DNA of 64,000 bases from Myxococcus guangdongensis (GTDB lineage: Bacteria; Myxococcota; Myxococcia; Myxococcales; Myxococcaceae): the NCBI RefSeq assembly GCF_024198255.1, contig NZ_JAJVKW010000015.1, positions 1 to 64,000 on the forward strand. The letters are read 5' to 3'. Each line of letters opens with the position of its first letter. The first letter of the stretch is position 1. Shown here piece after piece: positions 53,742-62,414 of this stretch. The notes under the pieces were generated by a model. The model saw only the letters and a list, made by a program, of their open reading frames with translations, was not told the DNA's origin and did no database searches. Position numbers and translations under genes: made by a program.

Positions 53742-56700
53742 GAGTTCTTCCCTCCCGGCGCGTCATGCGCGGGCATGACCTGCACGTCCACCGAAGGGGG
53801 CGCGTCCAGGTGCAGCACCCGTCCGTCGCGCAGCTCCCGCACCGCGTCCTCGGCGATGCGCGTGGCGTAGCGGTAGCTCTCCGAGCGCGCCATGCCCTGC
53901 GTGCGCGCGCGCAGCGCCTCGTGGCCCAGCGCGGGACCGATGCTCACCTTCAGGTCCTTCGACTTGGGGAACACGCTGCCCTTGGGCAACGCGTCGAAGG
54001 CCCCGTGGATGTACAGCGGCAGCACGTCCACCCGGTACGTGAGCGCCAGGTAGCCCAGCGTGGACTTGAACTCCTGCAGCTCACCGGTGGGCGAGCGCGT
54101 GCCCTCCGGGAAGATGAGGACGTTGAAGCCCTGTCGCAGCGCCTCGCCCGCCTGACGCAGCGACTGGCGCAGCGAGCCGTGCCGTTCAATCGGCACCAGG
54201 TTGGTGAAGTTCTCGAACCAGGCGCGCTTGAGCGGCGTGTCGAAGAAGTAGTCGCGCGCGGCCAGCGACACCAGCCGGTCTCCCTGCTCCTCCAGCACCA
54301 CCCGCACCAGGCCCGCGTCCAGATGGCTGGCGTGGTTGGCGATGACCAGGAAGTTTCGGTTCATCGGGATGAAGGGACGGCCCGTCACCTTCACGTCGAA
54401 CACGCCGCCGTAGAGGACCTTCTGCCCGAAGGAGAGCAGCTGCCGGCCCACGTCCGCGACGACGTCCGGCACCGGAATCTCCACCTCCTCCGCCTTCTCA
54501 TTCTGCTTGGAGATGTCCTTCGCGCGCGTCTCCGCCGACGGCCGCTTCCCGGACGCCACCACCAGCTTGCGCAGGTCCTCCACCGTCTGCACCTGCGTCA
54601 AGTCATCGATGGCCGGCAGCGGCACACCCGCGGCCTCCAGCGCGCTGGACAGCTCCGTGAGCATCAGCGAGTCGAAGCCCAGCTCTCCCGTCAGCTGCGT
54701 CTCCGGCCGCACGCTCGACACCGGCTTGTGGCTCACCTCGGCGATGAGCGGGAAGAGCCAGTCGGCCACGCCGCCCGTCGTCGTCGCCGCCGCGGACACC
54801 TTCTCGCGCGCCTTGGTGGCGGAGGCCGCCATGCGCTCCAGCCGCTGCAGCTCCTCCACCACCAGCTTGCGCTTCACCTTGCGCGTGGACGTGCGCGCCA
54901 GCTCGCCGTCCCAGAAGCGCAGCACCTTCATGCGACGGTAGAAGGGCATGCCCGCGCCCGTCTTGCGGAAGTGCTCCTCCAGCTCGCGGCGCACCTCCTC
55001 GCGGGGGCGCTCGCCGTAGTCCGGCACGCACAGGCACGCCACCTTCTCGCCACCCGCCTCGTCGGGCAGGCCGACGATGGACAGCTCCTTGATGTGCGGG
55101 TGCTCCTGGTACAGCTCCTCGAGCTCGTCCGGGTAGATGTTCTTCCCGTTGTGGTCGATGATGACGTCCTTGGCGCGGCCCACCAGGTACAGCCGCCCCT
55201 CGGCGTCGACACGGCCCAAATCGCCCGTGTGCAGCCAGCCCTCCTTGAGGACGGCCTCCGTCGCCTCCCGGTCCCCGAAGTAGCCCGCCATCACGTTGGG
55301 GCCCTTGGCCAGCACCTCGCCGATGCCGTCGTTGTCCGGGTTGAGGATTTTCACCTCGACGCCCGTGAGCGGCTTGCCCACCGAGCCCGGCGTGCGCTTG
55401 TTGCCCGGGTTCGCCACCGCGAGCACCGGCGCCGCCTCCGTCAGGCCGTAGCCCTCCGTGATGTTGAAGCCCAGCTCGTGGAAGGCCTTGTGGACCTCCT
55501 CGGGCAGCGCCGAGCCACCGGACACCAGCACCTTGATGCGACCGCCGAACTTGCGGTGCACCGGCCAGAACAAGAGCTTGCCCAGGTTGATGTCGGCCCG
55601 GTTCCGCAGCTCGCCGTGCGTGGCCATCATCGCCTTGATGGCCTGCTCGACGATGGGCGGACGGCTGGCGAACTCCTGCGTCATCTTGCGGTGCAGGAGC
55701 TGCCACAAGGCCGGCACGCCAATCATCGCGCTGATGCGGCCCGTCTCGAAGACCTCGCCCAGCCGGTCCGACGTCAGCTCGTCGATGTACGTGATTTCAG
55801 CGCCGCGTGAGAACGGCGTGAGGAAGCCCGCGGAGAACTCGAAGGTGTGGTGCAGGGGCAGCACGGACAGCACGCCGTCGCCCACGCCCACGTCGAACAC
55901 GCCCGCGAGCTTCGCCACCAGCGAGGCGAAGTTGCGGTGCGTGAGCATCACGCCCTTGGGCGTGCCCGTCGTGCCGGACGTGAAGATGAGGCTCGCCAGG
56001 TCATCCGCGGACGCCGACTTGCGCACCGTGCCGATGCGGTCGTCCTTGGCCGCCGGGTCGCCCGTCATCGCCTGCGCCAGGCTCGCGATGATGACCGAGT
56101 CCCCCAGCGCGCCGAACAGGCCGGGGAAGTCGCGCGCCGCGTCCTCGGACATGAGGCACACCTTCGCCTCCGCCCGCTTCGCGATGTTGATGACCTCCGC
56201 CTCGCTCAGGCCCGGGTCCACCGGCACCATCGTGGCGCCCGCGCGGAGGATGCCGAAGAAGCACGTGCCCCACTCGGGCCGGTTCTCCGACACCAGCAGC
56301 ACCCGGTCTCCCGCCTTCACGCCCGAGCTGAGCAGGAAGCTGCCCACGCGCGCCGCGTAGCGGTGCACCTCCCCGAAGGTGAAGCGCTCCTCCCGCTCGC
56401 CCGACACCATGCGGAAGGCCACGCGGTGACGGTACGCGTGCACCGTCGCCTCGAACATCTCCAGCAGGTCCCGGTGCGCGGGGATGACGGTGCGCTTCTC
56501 GCGCTCCTCCTCCAGGCCGGGGAACACCCACTTCTCCAGGCCCGGCAGGTGCGTCTCCATGAAGTAGGCGCGCCAGTCGATGTGCTCCGGGTCCCACGGA
56601 ATCTTCAGCCGGTCCGCGTGCGCCATGCGCGTGTAGACGGAGCGCGTGTTGTCGCAGCGGAAGACGTAGCGGTTCTCGTAGAGGAAGGGGAGGAACAGGT

Positions 56701-58153
56701 CCGTCATCGCGATGAGGCTCGCGTTGCCGTCCACCACCCCGTCGAGCGACACCTTCGCCTTGTCCAGCATGGCCTGCACGGCCGGCGCGCCCCAGGCGGG
56801 ACGCACCTCGTCGATGGCCTTCTTCAGGAACTTCGCGCCGCGCACCAGCATGGGCGCGCTGAACAGCTCGAACTCCAGCTTGCTCACCGGCTGCGGCTCC
56901 AGCCGCGAGCGCAGCGAGTTGAGCACCGCGTTGCCCGACTCGCGGTTGCGGTAGTAGCGCCGACGGTACAGGCCCACCAGCTCCACCGAGCGGCTGGCGT
57001 AGAACGGGTTCACGTCGCCGGACGCGAGCTGGTACACGCGCCGCTCCTCCACCTGGATGGAGTGCGCGGTGATGCCGAGGGTCGCCCCCGCCACCTGGTC
57101 CACCGGGATGATGTCCAGGATGGTGTTCTCACCGGCGGGGATGCCACCCGGGCCCTTGATGCCGGCGAAGGCCAGCGGCGCGGACGTGGTGAAGCCCTCG
57201 TTCCAGCCGGGGAAGGGGAAGTGCCGCGCGCTCTCCACGATGGAGGGCCGCACAATCGCGTAGCGCAGCCCCGGCGTGGCGGCGATGACCTGCTCGCCCA
57301 GGGACTTCGTGTACGTGTACGTGTTGGGCCAGCCCCAGTGCGCCGCGCGCTCCATGCCCGCGCGCACCAGCTCGCCGCTCAGCCACAGCTTGCGCTCACG
57401 GCCCACCGCCAGCCGCAGCGTCTTCTCGTCGTTGACGTCGCGGCCCTCCTCGGCGAGCCGGTCCAACGCCTTCTTGCGGAAGGTGGACGTCAGCGCGCGG
57501 TCATCGGCCTGCTCGCGCAGCCGCGCCACGATGCGCTCCGCGTCCTTCAGCTCCTGCTCCAGGCTGAAGTCGCGCCCGTCCAGCTCGTCCTTCTTGGGGA
57601 AGTAGCCGCGCACCTCCTCGTCCTCGAAGACGAGCCCGCTGCGGTTGCCCGCCACGAAGGAGGTGGACATGTGGATGAGCGGCACGCCCCAGCGCAGCGC
57701 CAGCTCCACCGCGTATTTCACGCCGTGGGTGTTGACGTTGAGGCCGACCTCCAGCGACGGGTTGAAGGACACCAGGCCCGCGCAGTTGACGAAGGCGTGC
57801 ACCTGGCCCGTCAGCTCCGCCACCCGCGACTCCTCCAGCCCCACCCAGGGGTCGGTGATGTCGCCGTCAATCACTTCGCACTTCTTGCGCAGGAACTCGA
57901 GCGCGCCCTCCTCGCCGTAGGTGTCGCGCAGCGGCTGGAAGGGCTCGCTCGTCGCCACCTTGTCGAAGAAGCGCCGCTCGGCGGAGGCCGCGCTGCCCTT
58001 GCGGACGAGCACGTACACCCGCTCCAGCTCCTGCCCGTAGCGGTGCAGCAGCATGGACAGCGTCACCTTGCCCACGAAGCCCGTGGCACCGGCGAAGAGC
58101 AGGCGCTTGCCGGTGAAGACCTGGGAGACGTTCAGCTCGGGAAGCGGTGACAT
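53738..58153 (-). CDS. elbD: ElbD: fatty-acyl reductase / acyl-AMP ligase / ACP / acyltransferase
   Basis: 1471 residues in four parts. (1) About 1-520: fatty-acyl reductase with LLFAGATGFVGKVTLSMLLH and the YxxxK in YTYTKSLGEQ near 281, plus a sterile-type C-terminus. (2) About 540-1090: acyl-AMP ligase with IFTSGTTGTPKGVMLTHRNF near 720 and the NITEGYGLTEAAPVL site. (3) About 1125-1200: acyl carrier with the phosphopantetheine Ser in LGFDSLMLTE near 1159. (4) About 1250-1455: PlsC-type acyltransferase with NHASHLDAG near 1273 and LIFPEGTRSPTG near 1348. This arrangement is that of ElbD, which makes bacterial ether lipids in Myxococcus xanthus. It probably loads an acyl chain, reduces it and transfers an acyl chain. 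The start at 58153 lies 9 bp after the previous stop. Confidence 0.9.
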   Translation of the reverse strand: MSPLPELNVSQVFTGKRLLFAGATGFVGKVTLSMLLHRYGQELERVYVLVRKGSAASAERRFFDKVATSEPFQPLRDTYGEEGALEFLRKKCEVIDGDITDPWVGLEESRVAELTGQVHAFVNCAGLVSFNPSLEVGLNVNTHGVKYAVELALRWGVPLIHMSTSFVAGNRSGLVFEDEEVRGYFPKKDELDGRDFSLEQELKDAERIVARLREQADDRALTSTFRKKALDRLAEEGRDVNDEKTLRLAVGRERKLWLSGELVRAGMERAAHWGWPNTYTYTKSLGEQVIAATPGLRYAIVRPSIVESARHFPFPGWNEGFTTSAPLAFAGIKGPGGIPAGENTILDIIPVDQVAGATLGITAHSIQVEERRVYQLASGDVNPFYASRSVELVGLYRRRYYRNRESGNAVLNSLRSRLEPQPVSKLEFELFSAPMLVRGAKFLKKAIDEVRPAWGAPAVQAMLDKAKVSLDGVVDGNASLIAMTDLFLPFLYENRYVFRCDNTRSVYTRMAHADRLKIPWDPEHIDWRAYFMETHLPGLEKWVFPGLEEEREKRTVIPAHRDLLEMFEATVHAYRHRVAFRMVSGEREERFTFGEVHRYAARVGSFLLSSGVKAGDRVLLVSENRPEWGTCFFGILRAGATMVPVDPGLSEAEVINIAKRAEAKVCLMSEDAARDFPGLFGALGDSVIIASLAQAMTGDPAAKDDRIGTVRKSASADDLASLIFTSGTTGTPKGVMLTHRNFASLVAKLAGVFDVGVGDGVLSVLPLHHTFEFSAGFLTPFSRGAEITYIDELTSDRLGEVFETGRISAMIGVPALWQLLHRKMTQEFASRPPIVEQAIKAMMATHGELRNRADINLGKLLFWPVHRKFGGRIKVLVSGGSALPEEVHKAFHELGFNITEGYGLTEAAPVLAVANPGNKRTPGSVGKPLTGVEVKILNPDNDGIGEVLAKGPNVMAGYFGDREATEAVLKEGWLHTGDLGRVDAEGRLYLVGRAKDVIIDHNGKNIYPDELEELYQEHPHIKELSIVGLPDEAGGEKVACLCVPDYGERPREEVRRELEEHFRKTGAGMPFYRRMKVLRFWDGELARTSTRKVKRKLVVEELQRLERMAASATKAREKVSAAATTTGGVADWLFPLIAEVSHKPVSSVRPETQLTGELGFDSLMLTELSSALEAAGVPLPAIDDLTQVQTVEDLRKLVVASGKRPSAETRAKDISKQNEKAEEVEIPVPDVVADVGRQLLSFGQKVLYGGVFDVKVTGRPFIPMNRNFLVIANHASHLDAGLVRVVLEEQGDRLVSLAARDYFFDTPLKRAWFENFTNLVPIERHGSLRQSLRQAGEALRQGFNVLIFPEGTRSPTGELQEFKSTLGYLALTYRVDVLPLYIHGAFDALPKGSVFPKSKDLKVSIGPALGHEALRARTQGMARSESYRYATRIAEDAVRELRDGRVLHLDAPPSVDVQVMPAHDAPGGKNS

Positions 58154-58161
58154 GTCCGTCC

Positions 58162-59781
58162 TCACTTCACGTCCACCATCACCGTGGGGGCGATGCGCAG
58201 CAGGCTGATGGTGGCCGAGCGCCCCATGAACCCGCGCGCCTCCTCGATGGCCTCGGTGAGCGTGTCGGTGCGGTCCCAGCCGAGCAGCGCCGGGACGTGG
58301 TTGTTCTCCGCGCCCGCGACGATGACCTTGCCCACGTGCTGGCGACCGTTCTCGCCCCAGTACCACATGTAGAACGGGTGCACGCCGTGGTAGGCGTTGT
58401 TCTTGCGGTACAGGTGCACGTAGCTGGGGTTCTCCGCGAACTCCTTCTCGTACTTGTGCTCCAGCTTCATCGAGTCGCGCGTCTCCGGCAGCAGCCGGTG
58501 GAAGAACTCGATGTAGCTGGGGTGGTGCTCCGGGTCGAACTCGTCGTAGGCCGGGTGCAACAGGATGAGCACGCCGCCCTTCTTCACCAGCGGCACGCCG
58601 CGGTTGAGGTTGAAGAAGTAGCCCAGCCCCATCACCTGCACGAGCAGCGGGTTGAGGATGGAGTTGACGCTGTACGGCGAGATGAACGGGATGGGGAAGA
58701 TGACGATGTCGCTCTGCCCCTCCACCGGCACCGAGTACTGCTTCCAGCTGGTCTCCAGCGTCTTCTGGTGCGCGGGCTCCGTCGCTCCGGCGTACACGCC
58801 CGTCACGTCGTAGGGCGCGGGGATGGCGTTGAGCACCTTGCGCGCCGCCGCGCGCGGCATCTTCGACAACGCGTAGCGCATGGCCTGGAACTTCAGCCGG
58901 TCGCCCTCGGTGTAGTCCTCCTCGCGCTTGGCCAGGAAGTCCACGGGCGCGCCGAACATGCGGTTGTTCAGCGTGGTCTCGATGTGGAAGACCTTCAGGT
59001 GCTTGTCGATGTTGCGACCGATGCGCTCGTTGCTGCGATAGAGCGCGCTGGTCTTCGGCTCCATGTAGCTGTCCGACGCCCGGATGGTCTTCGGGTTGTG
59101 GTGGTGGCGCAGCGACGCGTAGTTGGACACGCCGGTGCCCATGGACTTGTGCCCGCCGTTCATGGGCACGAAGTTCACGTTCACGTAGATGATGAGGTCG
59201 CTCTCCGCGACGCGGCGGTTGACGGAGACCTCCTCGCCGTGCGCCGTGCGCTCGAGCGCGACGATGCCGTCCGGGTCCTCCGCGTCGTGGTTGTAGTAGC
59301 GGTCCGGGTAGTAGGCGTCGAAGATCTTCTCGCCCACCATCCGCTTCATCTCCCCCTCCGTCATGCGGCGGTGGAGCGCGTTGGCGATGACCAGGTGCAC
59401 GTCGTCCACGCCGCTGTCCGCGGCCAACTCCAGGACGATCTCCAGGATGGACTGGCGCACGTCCGGCGTGACCATGGGCGGCAGGGGCACGCTGATGTCG
59501 TCGATGACGCACGTCAGGCGCATGCCCGGCTTGAGCAGCGCGTGCAGCGGCTCCATGCCCTCCGGGTGATTGATGGCCCAGCGGATGGCGGCCTTCACGT
59601 TGGGCACGCCCGCCATGGGCGGACGGGGGAAGATGACCCGGGTGCCCACGGGCAGGTCTTCCTGGAGGAAACCCTCGCCGTAGAACAGGGCGCGCGGGGG
59701 GCTGCCCTTCTCGGTGATGACGACCTGGCTTTCCTCGTCGTACAGCTTCTGGAGCGTCTTGAACGGGCGCATGGTGGGCAC
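58162..59781 (-). CDS. LarA/DUF2088-type protein of the ether-lipid operon
   Basis: 539 residues, longer than lactate racemase LarA (about 425). It shares the N-terminal RLTCVIDDISVPLPPMVTPD (DUF2088, D-[DN]-x-x-[RV]-x-x-P) and AANALHRR-type region (LVIANALHRRMTEGEMKR), then NVNFVPMNGGHKSMGTG. The LarA signature DxTRPxP is changed to DDISVPLP, so nickel-pincer chemistry cannot be assumed. The C-terminal extension is unique. It sits between the HAD phosphatase and elbD with tiny gaps. The start is GTG 59781; an ATG 9 bp later is possible. Confidence 0.75.
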   Translation of the reverse strand: MPTMRPFKTLQKLYDEESQVVITEKGSPPRALFYGEGFLQEDLPVGTRVIFPRPPMAGVPNVKAAIRWAINHPEGMEPLHALLKPGMRLTCVIDDISVPLPPMVTPDVRQSILEIVLELAADSGVDDVHLVIANALHRRMTEGEMKRMVGEKIFDAYYPDRYYNHDAEDPDGIVALERTAHGEEVSVNRRVAESDLIIYVNVNFVPMNGGHKSMGTGVSNYASLRHHHNPKTIRASDSYMEPKTSALYRSNERIGRNIDKHLKVFHIETTLNNRMFGAPVDFLAKREEDYTEGDRLKFQAMRYALSKMPRAAARKVLNAIPAPYDVTGVYAGATEPAHQKTLETSWKQYSVPVEGQSDIVIFPIPFISPYSVNSILNPLLVQVMGLGYFFNLNRGVPLVKKGGVLILLHPAYDEFDPEHHPSYIEFFHRLLPETRDSMKLEHKYEKEFAENPSYVHLYRKNNAYHGVHPFYMWYWGENGRQHVGKVIVAGAENNHVPALLGWDRTDTLTEAIEEARGFMGRSATISLLRIAPTVMVDVK

Positions 59782-59785
59782 GGGG

Positions 59786-60451
59786 CTACTTGAGGTCGAG
59801 GATGGGCCAGTTGTAGGCGCGCGCGATGGAGCGCAGCCGCAGGTCCGGGTTCACCGCGGTGGGACGTCCCACCACCGCGAGCATCGCGTAGTCGGAGGCG
59901 CTGTCGGAGTAGCCGTGGCACTTGTCCAAGGTCAGCCCCTCCTTGGTGCAGTAGGCGCGGATGGAGTTCGCCTTGTTGGCGCCCTCGATGATGGGCGGAA
60001 TCACCTTGCCGGTGGCCTTGCCGCCCACGAACTGCATCTTGTTGGCGATCAGGTCATCGGCGCCCAGGTGCCGGGCGAGCGGACGCATGGTGAAGTCCAG
60101 CGCCCCGGTGACGAGCACCACCTTGCACCCGCTGCGGCGCGCCTGGTCGATGAGGTCCTGGGTCTGCTCGAAGAGGGCGGGCTTGAGCACGTCCTCGAAC
60201 ATGTCCTCCGCGATGGTGACGAGCCGGTCCTCGCTCAACCCCGCGTAGTACCGGTAGAAGAACTCGTTGAACGTCTTGCGGTCCAGCGCGTCCATGACGC
60301 CGAAGAGCGGCACGCTCATCGCGGTGCTCAGCGTCCTGCCCGCGATGCCGAGCACGGAGCCCCGGTTCATCGCGTAGTACGCGTAGACGTGGACGACGTT
60401 CGTCTTCACGAGCGTCCCGTCGACATCGAAAAATGCGGCTTTCGAGGGCAT
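59786..60451 (-). CDS. HAD-IB phosphatase of the ether-lipid operon
   Basis: 221 residues. HAD motifs: motif I AAFFDVDGTLVKTN (nucleophile Asp), motif II VVLVTGALDFTMRPLA (Ser/Thr-type), and motif III/IV KCHGYSDSASDYAMLAVVG (DxxxD, here SDSASDYAML). The SerB/HAD-IB subfamily dephosphorylates small phosphate esters. In the Myxococcus ether-lipid cluster a HAD gene precedes elbD; the substrate could be a lipid phosphate (inference). The gap to the epimerase gene at 60541 is 89 bp. Confidence 0.82.
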   Translation of the reverse strand: MPSKAAFFDVDGTLVKTNVVHVYAYYAMNRGSVLGIAGRTLSTAMSVPLFGVMDALDRKTFNEFFYRYYAGLSEDRLVTIAEDMFEDVLKPALFEQTQDLIDQARRSGCKVVLVTGALDFTMRPLARHLGADDLIANKMQFVGGKATGKVIPPIIEGANKANSIRAYCTKEGLTLDKCHGYSDSASDYAMLAVVGRPTAVNPDLRLRSIARAYNWPILDLK

Positions 60452-60540
60452 GTGGCAGCGCAGCTTCCTGACACTCCAAGGGGGGTGAGGTCAACGAAAC
60501 GAGGGCCGGGGGGCGGCAACCCCCGACCCTGCTAGCACGG

Positions 60541-61521
60541 CTAGAGCCAGCCATGCTCGCGGTACCACTCGGCGCTGCGGCGCACGGCGTCCTCCACCCC
60601 CCTCTGGGGCCGGAAGCCCAGCAGCCGCTCGGCCTTCGCGCCCGAGCAGGTCCAGGCCGGGGCGAGCAGCTGCCGCGCCATCTTCCGGCTCAGGGGCAGC
60701 TTGCGGCCCGTCACGCGCGACACGCCGTCCGCCGCCGACGCGAGGGTGGTGAGCAGCCAGGGGCTCACGCGCACCGTGCGGGGTGACAGCCCCAGCGCCC
60801 GGGCCCCCAGGTCCTGCACCGACTCCAGGGAGAGGGGTTCTCCGGGACCCGCGCAGAAGAAGGCCTCGCCGACCGCGCGCGGGTGCTCGGCCTGGAGGAG
60901 GAGCGCGTCCACCACGTCCTCCACGTCCACCATGGTGAGGGGACGGGGCCCGCCGGCCAGCTCCAGCCGGATGCCCTTCGTCGCCAGCCGGAAGAAGGCC
61001 AGGTTCTCACGGTCCCACGGCCCCAGGATGCGCGGCGGCCGGGACACCGTCACCGGCAGCCGGTCTCCATAGGAGAAGGCGATGCGCTCCGCCTCCGCCT
61101 TGCTCTCGCCGTACCACTCGTAGGGCTGGAAGGGGTCCTCCTCCACATGGGGACGGGTGGGGGAGGAGGGGCCCATGGCGGCCAGCGAGCCCACGAGCAC
61201 CAGCCGGGGGCGGCTGCCGGAGGCCACCATGGCCTCGCACAACAGGCGGGTGCCCTCGGCGTTGACGCGCATGAAGTCCTCACGTGTCGCGCCGCGGCGA
61301 ACGCCGGCCAGGTGGAAGACGACGTCCTGTCCCTCCACCGCCGGGGCGAGCGAGGCCCCCTGTGTCACGTCCCCCTCCACGCGGGTGTGGGGGATGCCCT
61401 CCAGGCCCGAGGCATCCGAGCCCCGCCTGAGCAGGCACGTCACCGTGTCACCCCGCGCGGCGAGGGCGCGGGTCAGCCAGATTCCGAGGAAGCCACCAGC
61501 TCCGGTGATGAGGGCACGCAT
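60541..61521 (-). CDS. NAD-dependent epimerase/dehydratase family protein
   Basis: About 326 residues. N-terminal MRALITGAGGFLGIWLTRAL is a GxxGxxG nucleotide site; the active site has VLVGSLAAMGPS (Ser) and YEWYGESKAEAERI (YxxxK, Tyr-Gly-Glu-Ser-Lys). The rest fits extended SDRs acting on sterols, sugars or lipid alcohols. It precedes the HAD phosphatase on the same strand, so it may belong to the ether-lipid operon. Several Met codons in 18 bp make the start approximate. Confidence 0.8.
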   Translation of the reverse strand: MRALITGAGGFLGIWLTRALAARGDTVTCLLRRGSDASGLEGIPHTRVEGDVTQGASLAPAVEGQDVVFHLAGVRRGATREDFMRVNAEGTRLLCEAMVASGSRPRLVLVGSLAAMGPSSPTRPHVEEDPFQPYEWYGESKAEAERIAFSYGDRLPVTVSRPPRILGPWDRENLAFFRLATKGIRLELAGGPRPLTMVDVEDVVDALLLQAEHPRAVGEAFFCAGPGEPLSLESVQDLGARALGLSPRTVRVSPWLLTTLASAADGVSRVTGRKLPLSRKMARQLLAPAWTCSGAKAERLLGFRPQRGVEDAVRRSAEWYREHGWL

Positions 61522-61918
61522 GGGCATGGGACGTTTCATCCAAAAAAGTACACCTCGTCCGCAAGGGGTTTCCCACCTGGGGTCGTTCGAGCGCTCGGGG
61601 GACGACGAATCGCGCGGAGGCCGGATGGTCGGGCCTGGGCGGCGACGCAAGGGCCTCTCTGCGAGGAGGGAGGCACCCTGTCGAGGTGGCCCTCCGGGCG
61701 CATTTTTCGCGTCCGAGAGGTTCGCCCCCGAGGGAAGACATGCTGCGGAGCCGGTTTCTCGGGCATGAAACGCGTTGCGTAGGGCGTTTCTAGAGGGAAA
61801 AACGCAGGAGAGGGCTGTTTTTCGGGCTTGGGCGTGCTACCTACGCCCCACCGGCACTGGCTTGAATTGAAGCGAGGCCGCACAACGTCCCCTTCGGAGG
61901 GGAGGAGACTCAAGACGA
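61522..61918. other. Divergent intergenic region before the SWIB-H1 gene
   Basis: About 397 bp with no convincing frame. The 3' 60 bp hold GGAGGGGAGGAGACTC, the strong ribosome site of the SWIB-H1 gene. TTGGGC at 61829 with TACCTA 12 bp on is a poor promoter match. Nothing else recognised. Confidence 0.45.
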
Positions 61919-62236
61919 ATGGCTGCCAAGAAAGCTGCTGCGAAGAAGGCTCCCGCCGCCAAGAAGGCCCCTGCTGCCAAGGCTCGTAAGCCCAACGCGT
62001 CCTTCATGAAGGAGATGACTCCTTCCGCCGCGCTGGCTGAGATTGTCGGCACCAAGCCGCTGCCGCGCACCGAGGTCGTCAAGAAGCTCTGGGCGTACAT
62101 CAAGAAGAACAACCTCCAGGACGCGAAGAACAAGCGGCAGATCAACGCCGACGACAAGCTCAAGCCCATCTTCGGCGGCAAGAAGAACGTCACCATGTTC
62201 GAGATGACCTCGCTGGTGAACAAGCAGCTGAGCTGA
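61919..62236 (+). CDS. SWIB-domain protein with histone-H1-like tail
   Basis: 105 residues. The first 25 are a Lys/Ala/Pro tail of the H1 type (KKAAAKKAPAAKKAPAAKAR). Residues 30-105 form a SWIB/MDM2 domain: TPSAALAEIVGTKPLPRTEV, KKLWAYIKKNNLQD, INADDKLKPIFGGKK and FEMTSLVNKQL. In bacteria this pairing is typical of myxobacteria and chlamydiae and is thought to act in chromatin-like DNA compaction. A very strong ribosome site precedes the ATG and a strong terminator follows, so it is a stand-alone, probably highly expressed gene. Confidence 0.92.
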   Translation: MAAKKAAAKKAPAAKKAPAAKARKPNASFMKEMTPSAALAEIVGTKPLPRTEVVKKLWAYIKKNNLQDAKNKRQINADDKLKPIFGGKKNVTMFEMTSLVNKQLS

Positions 62237-62269
62237 ACCCAAGGCCGGGTCACCCGGCGGCTGCATCTC

Positions 62270-62308
62270 GAGGGCTCTCCGGAGGATTCCGGTGAGCCCT
62301 CTGCTTTT
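62270..62308 (+). terminator. Rho-independent terminator of the SWIB-H1 gene
   Basis: GAGGGCTC / GAGCCCTC outer stem with inner CCGGA GGAT TCCGG, followed by TGCTTTTG. It is a textbook intrinsic terminator 34 bp after the stop at 62236. Confidence 0.85.
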
Positions 62309-62414
62309 GTGGCGAGGGGCTCGTGGGAATCCGGGCCCTTGGAGCGTTGGCTGGAGGTCGGAAGGCACTCTGGGCTCTGGCGCGGCGGGCGATGGCGCCC
62401 TACCTCTGGGCCCC

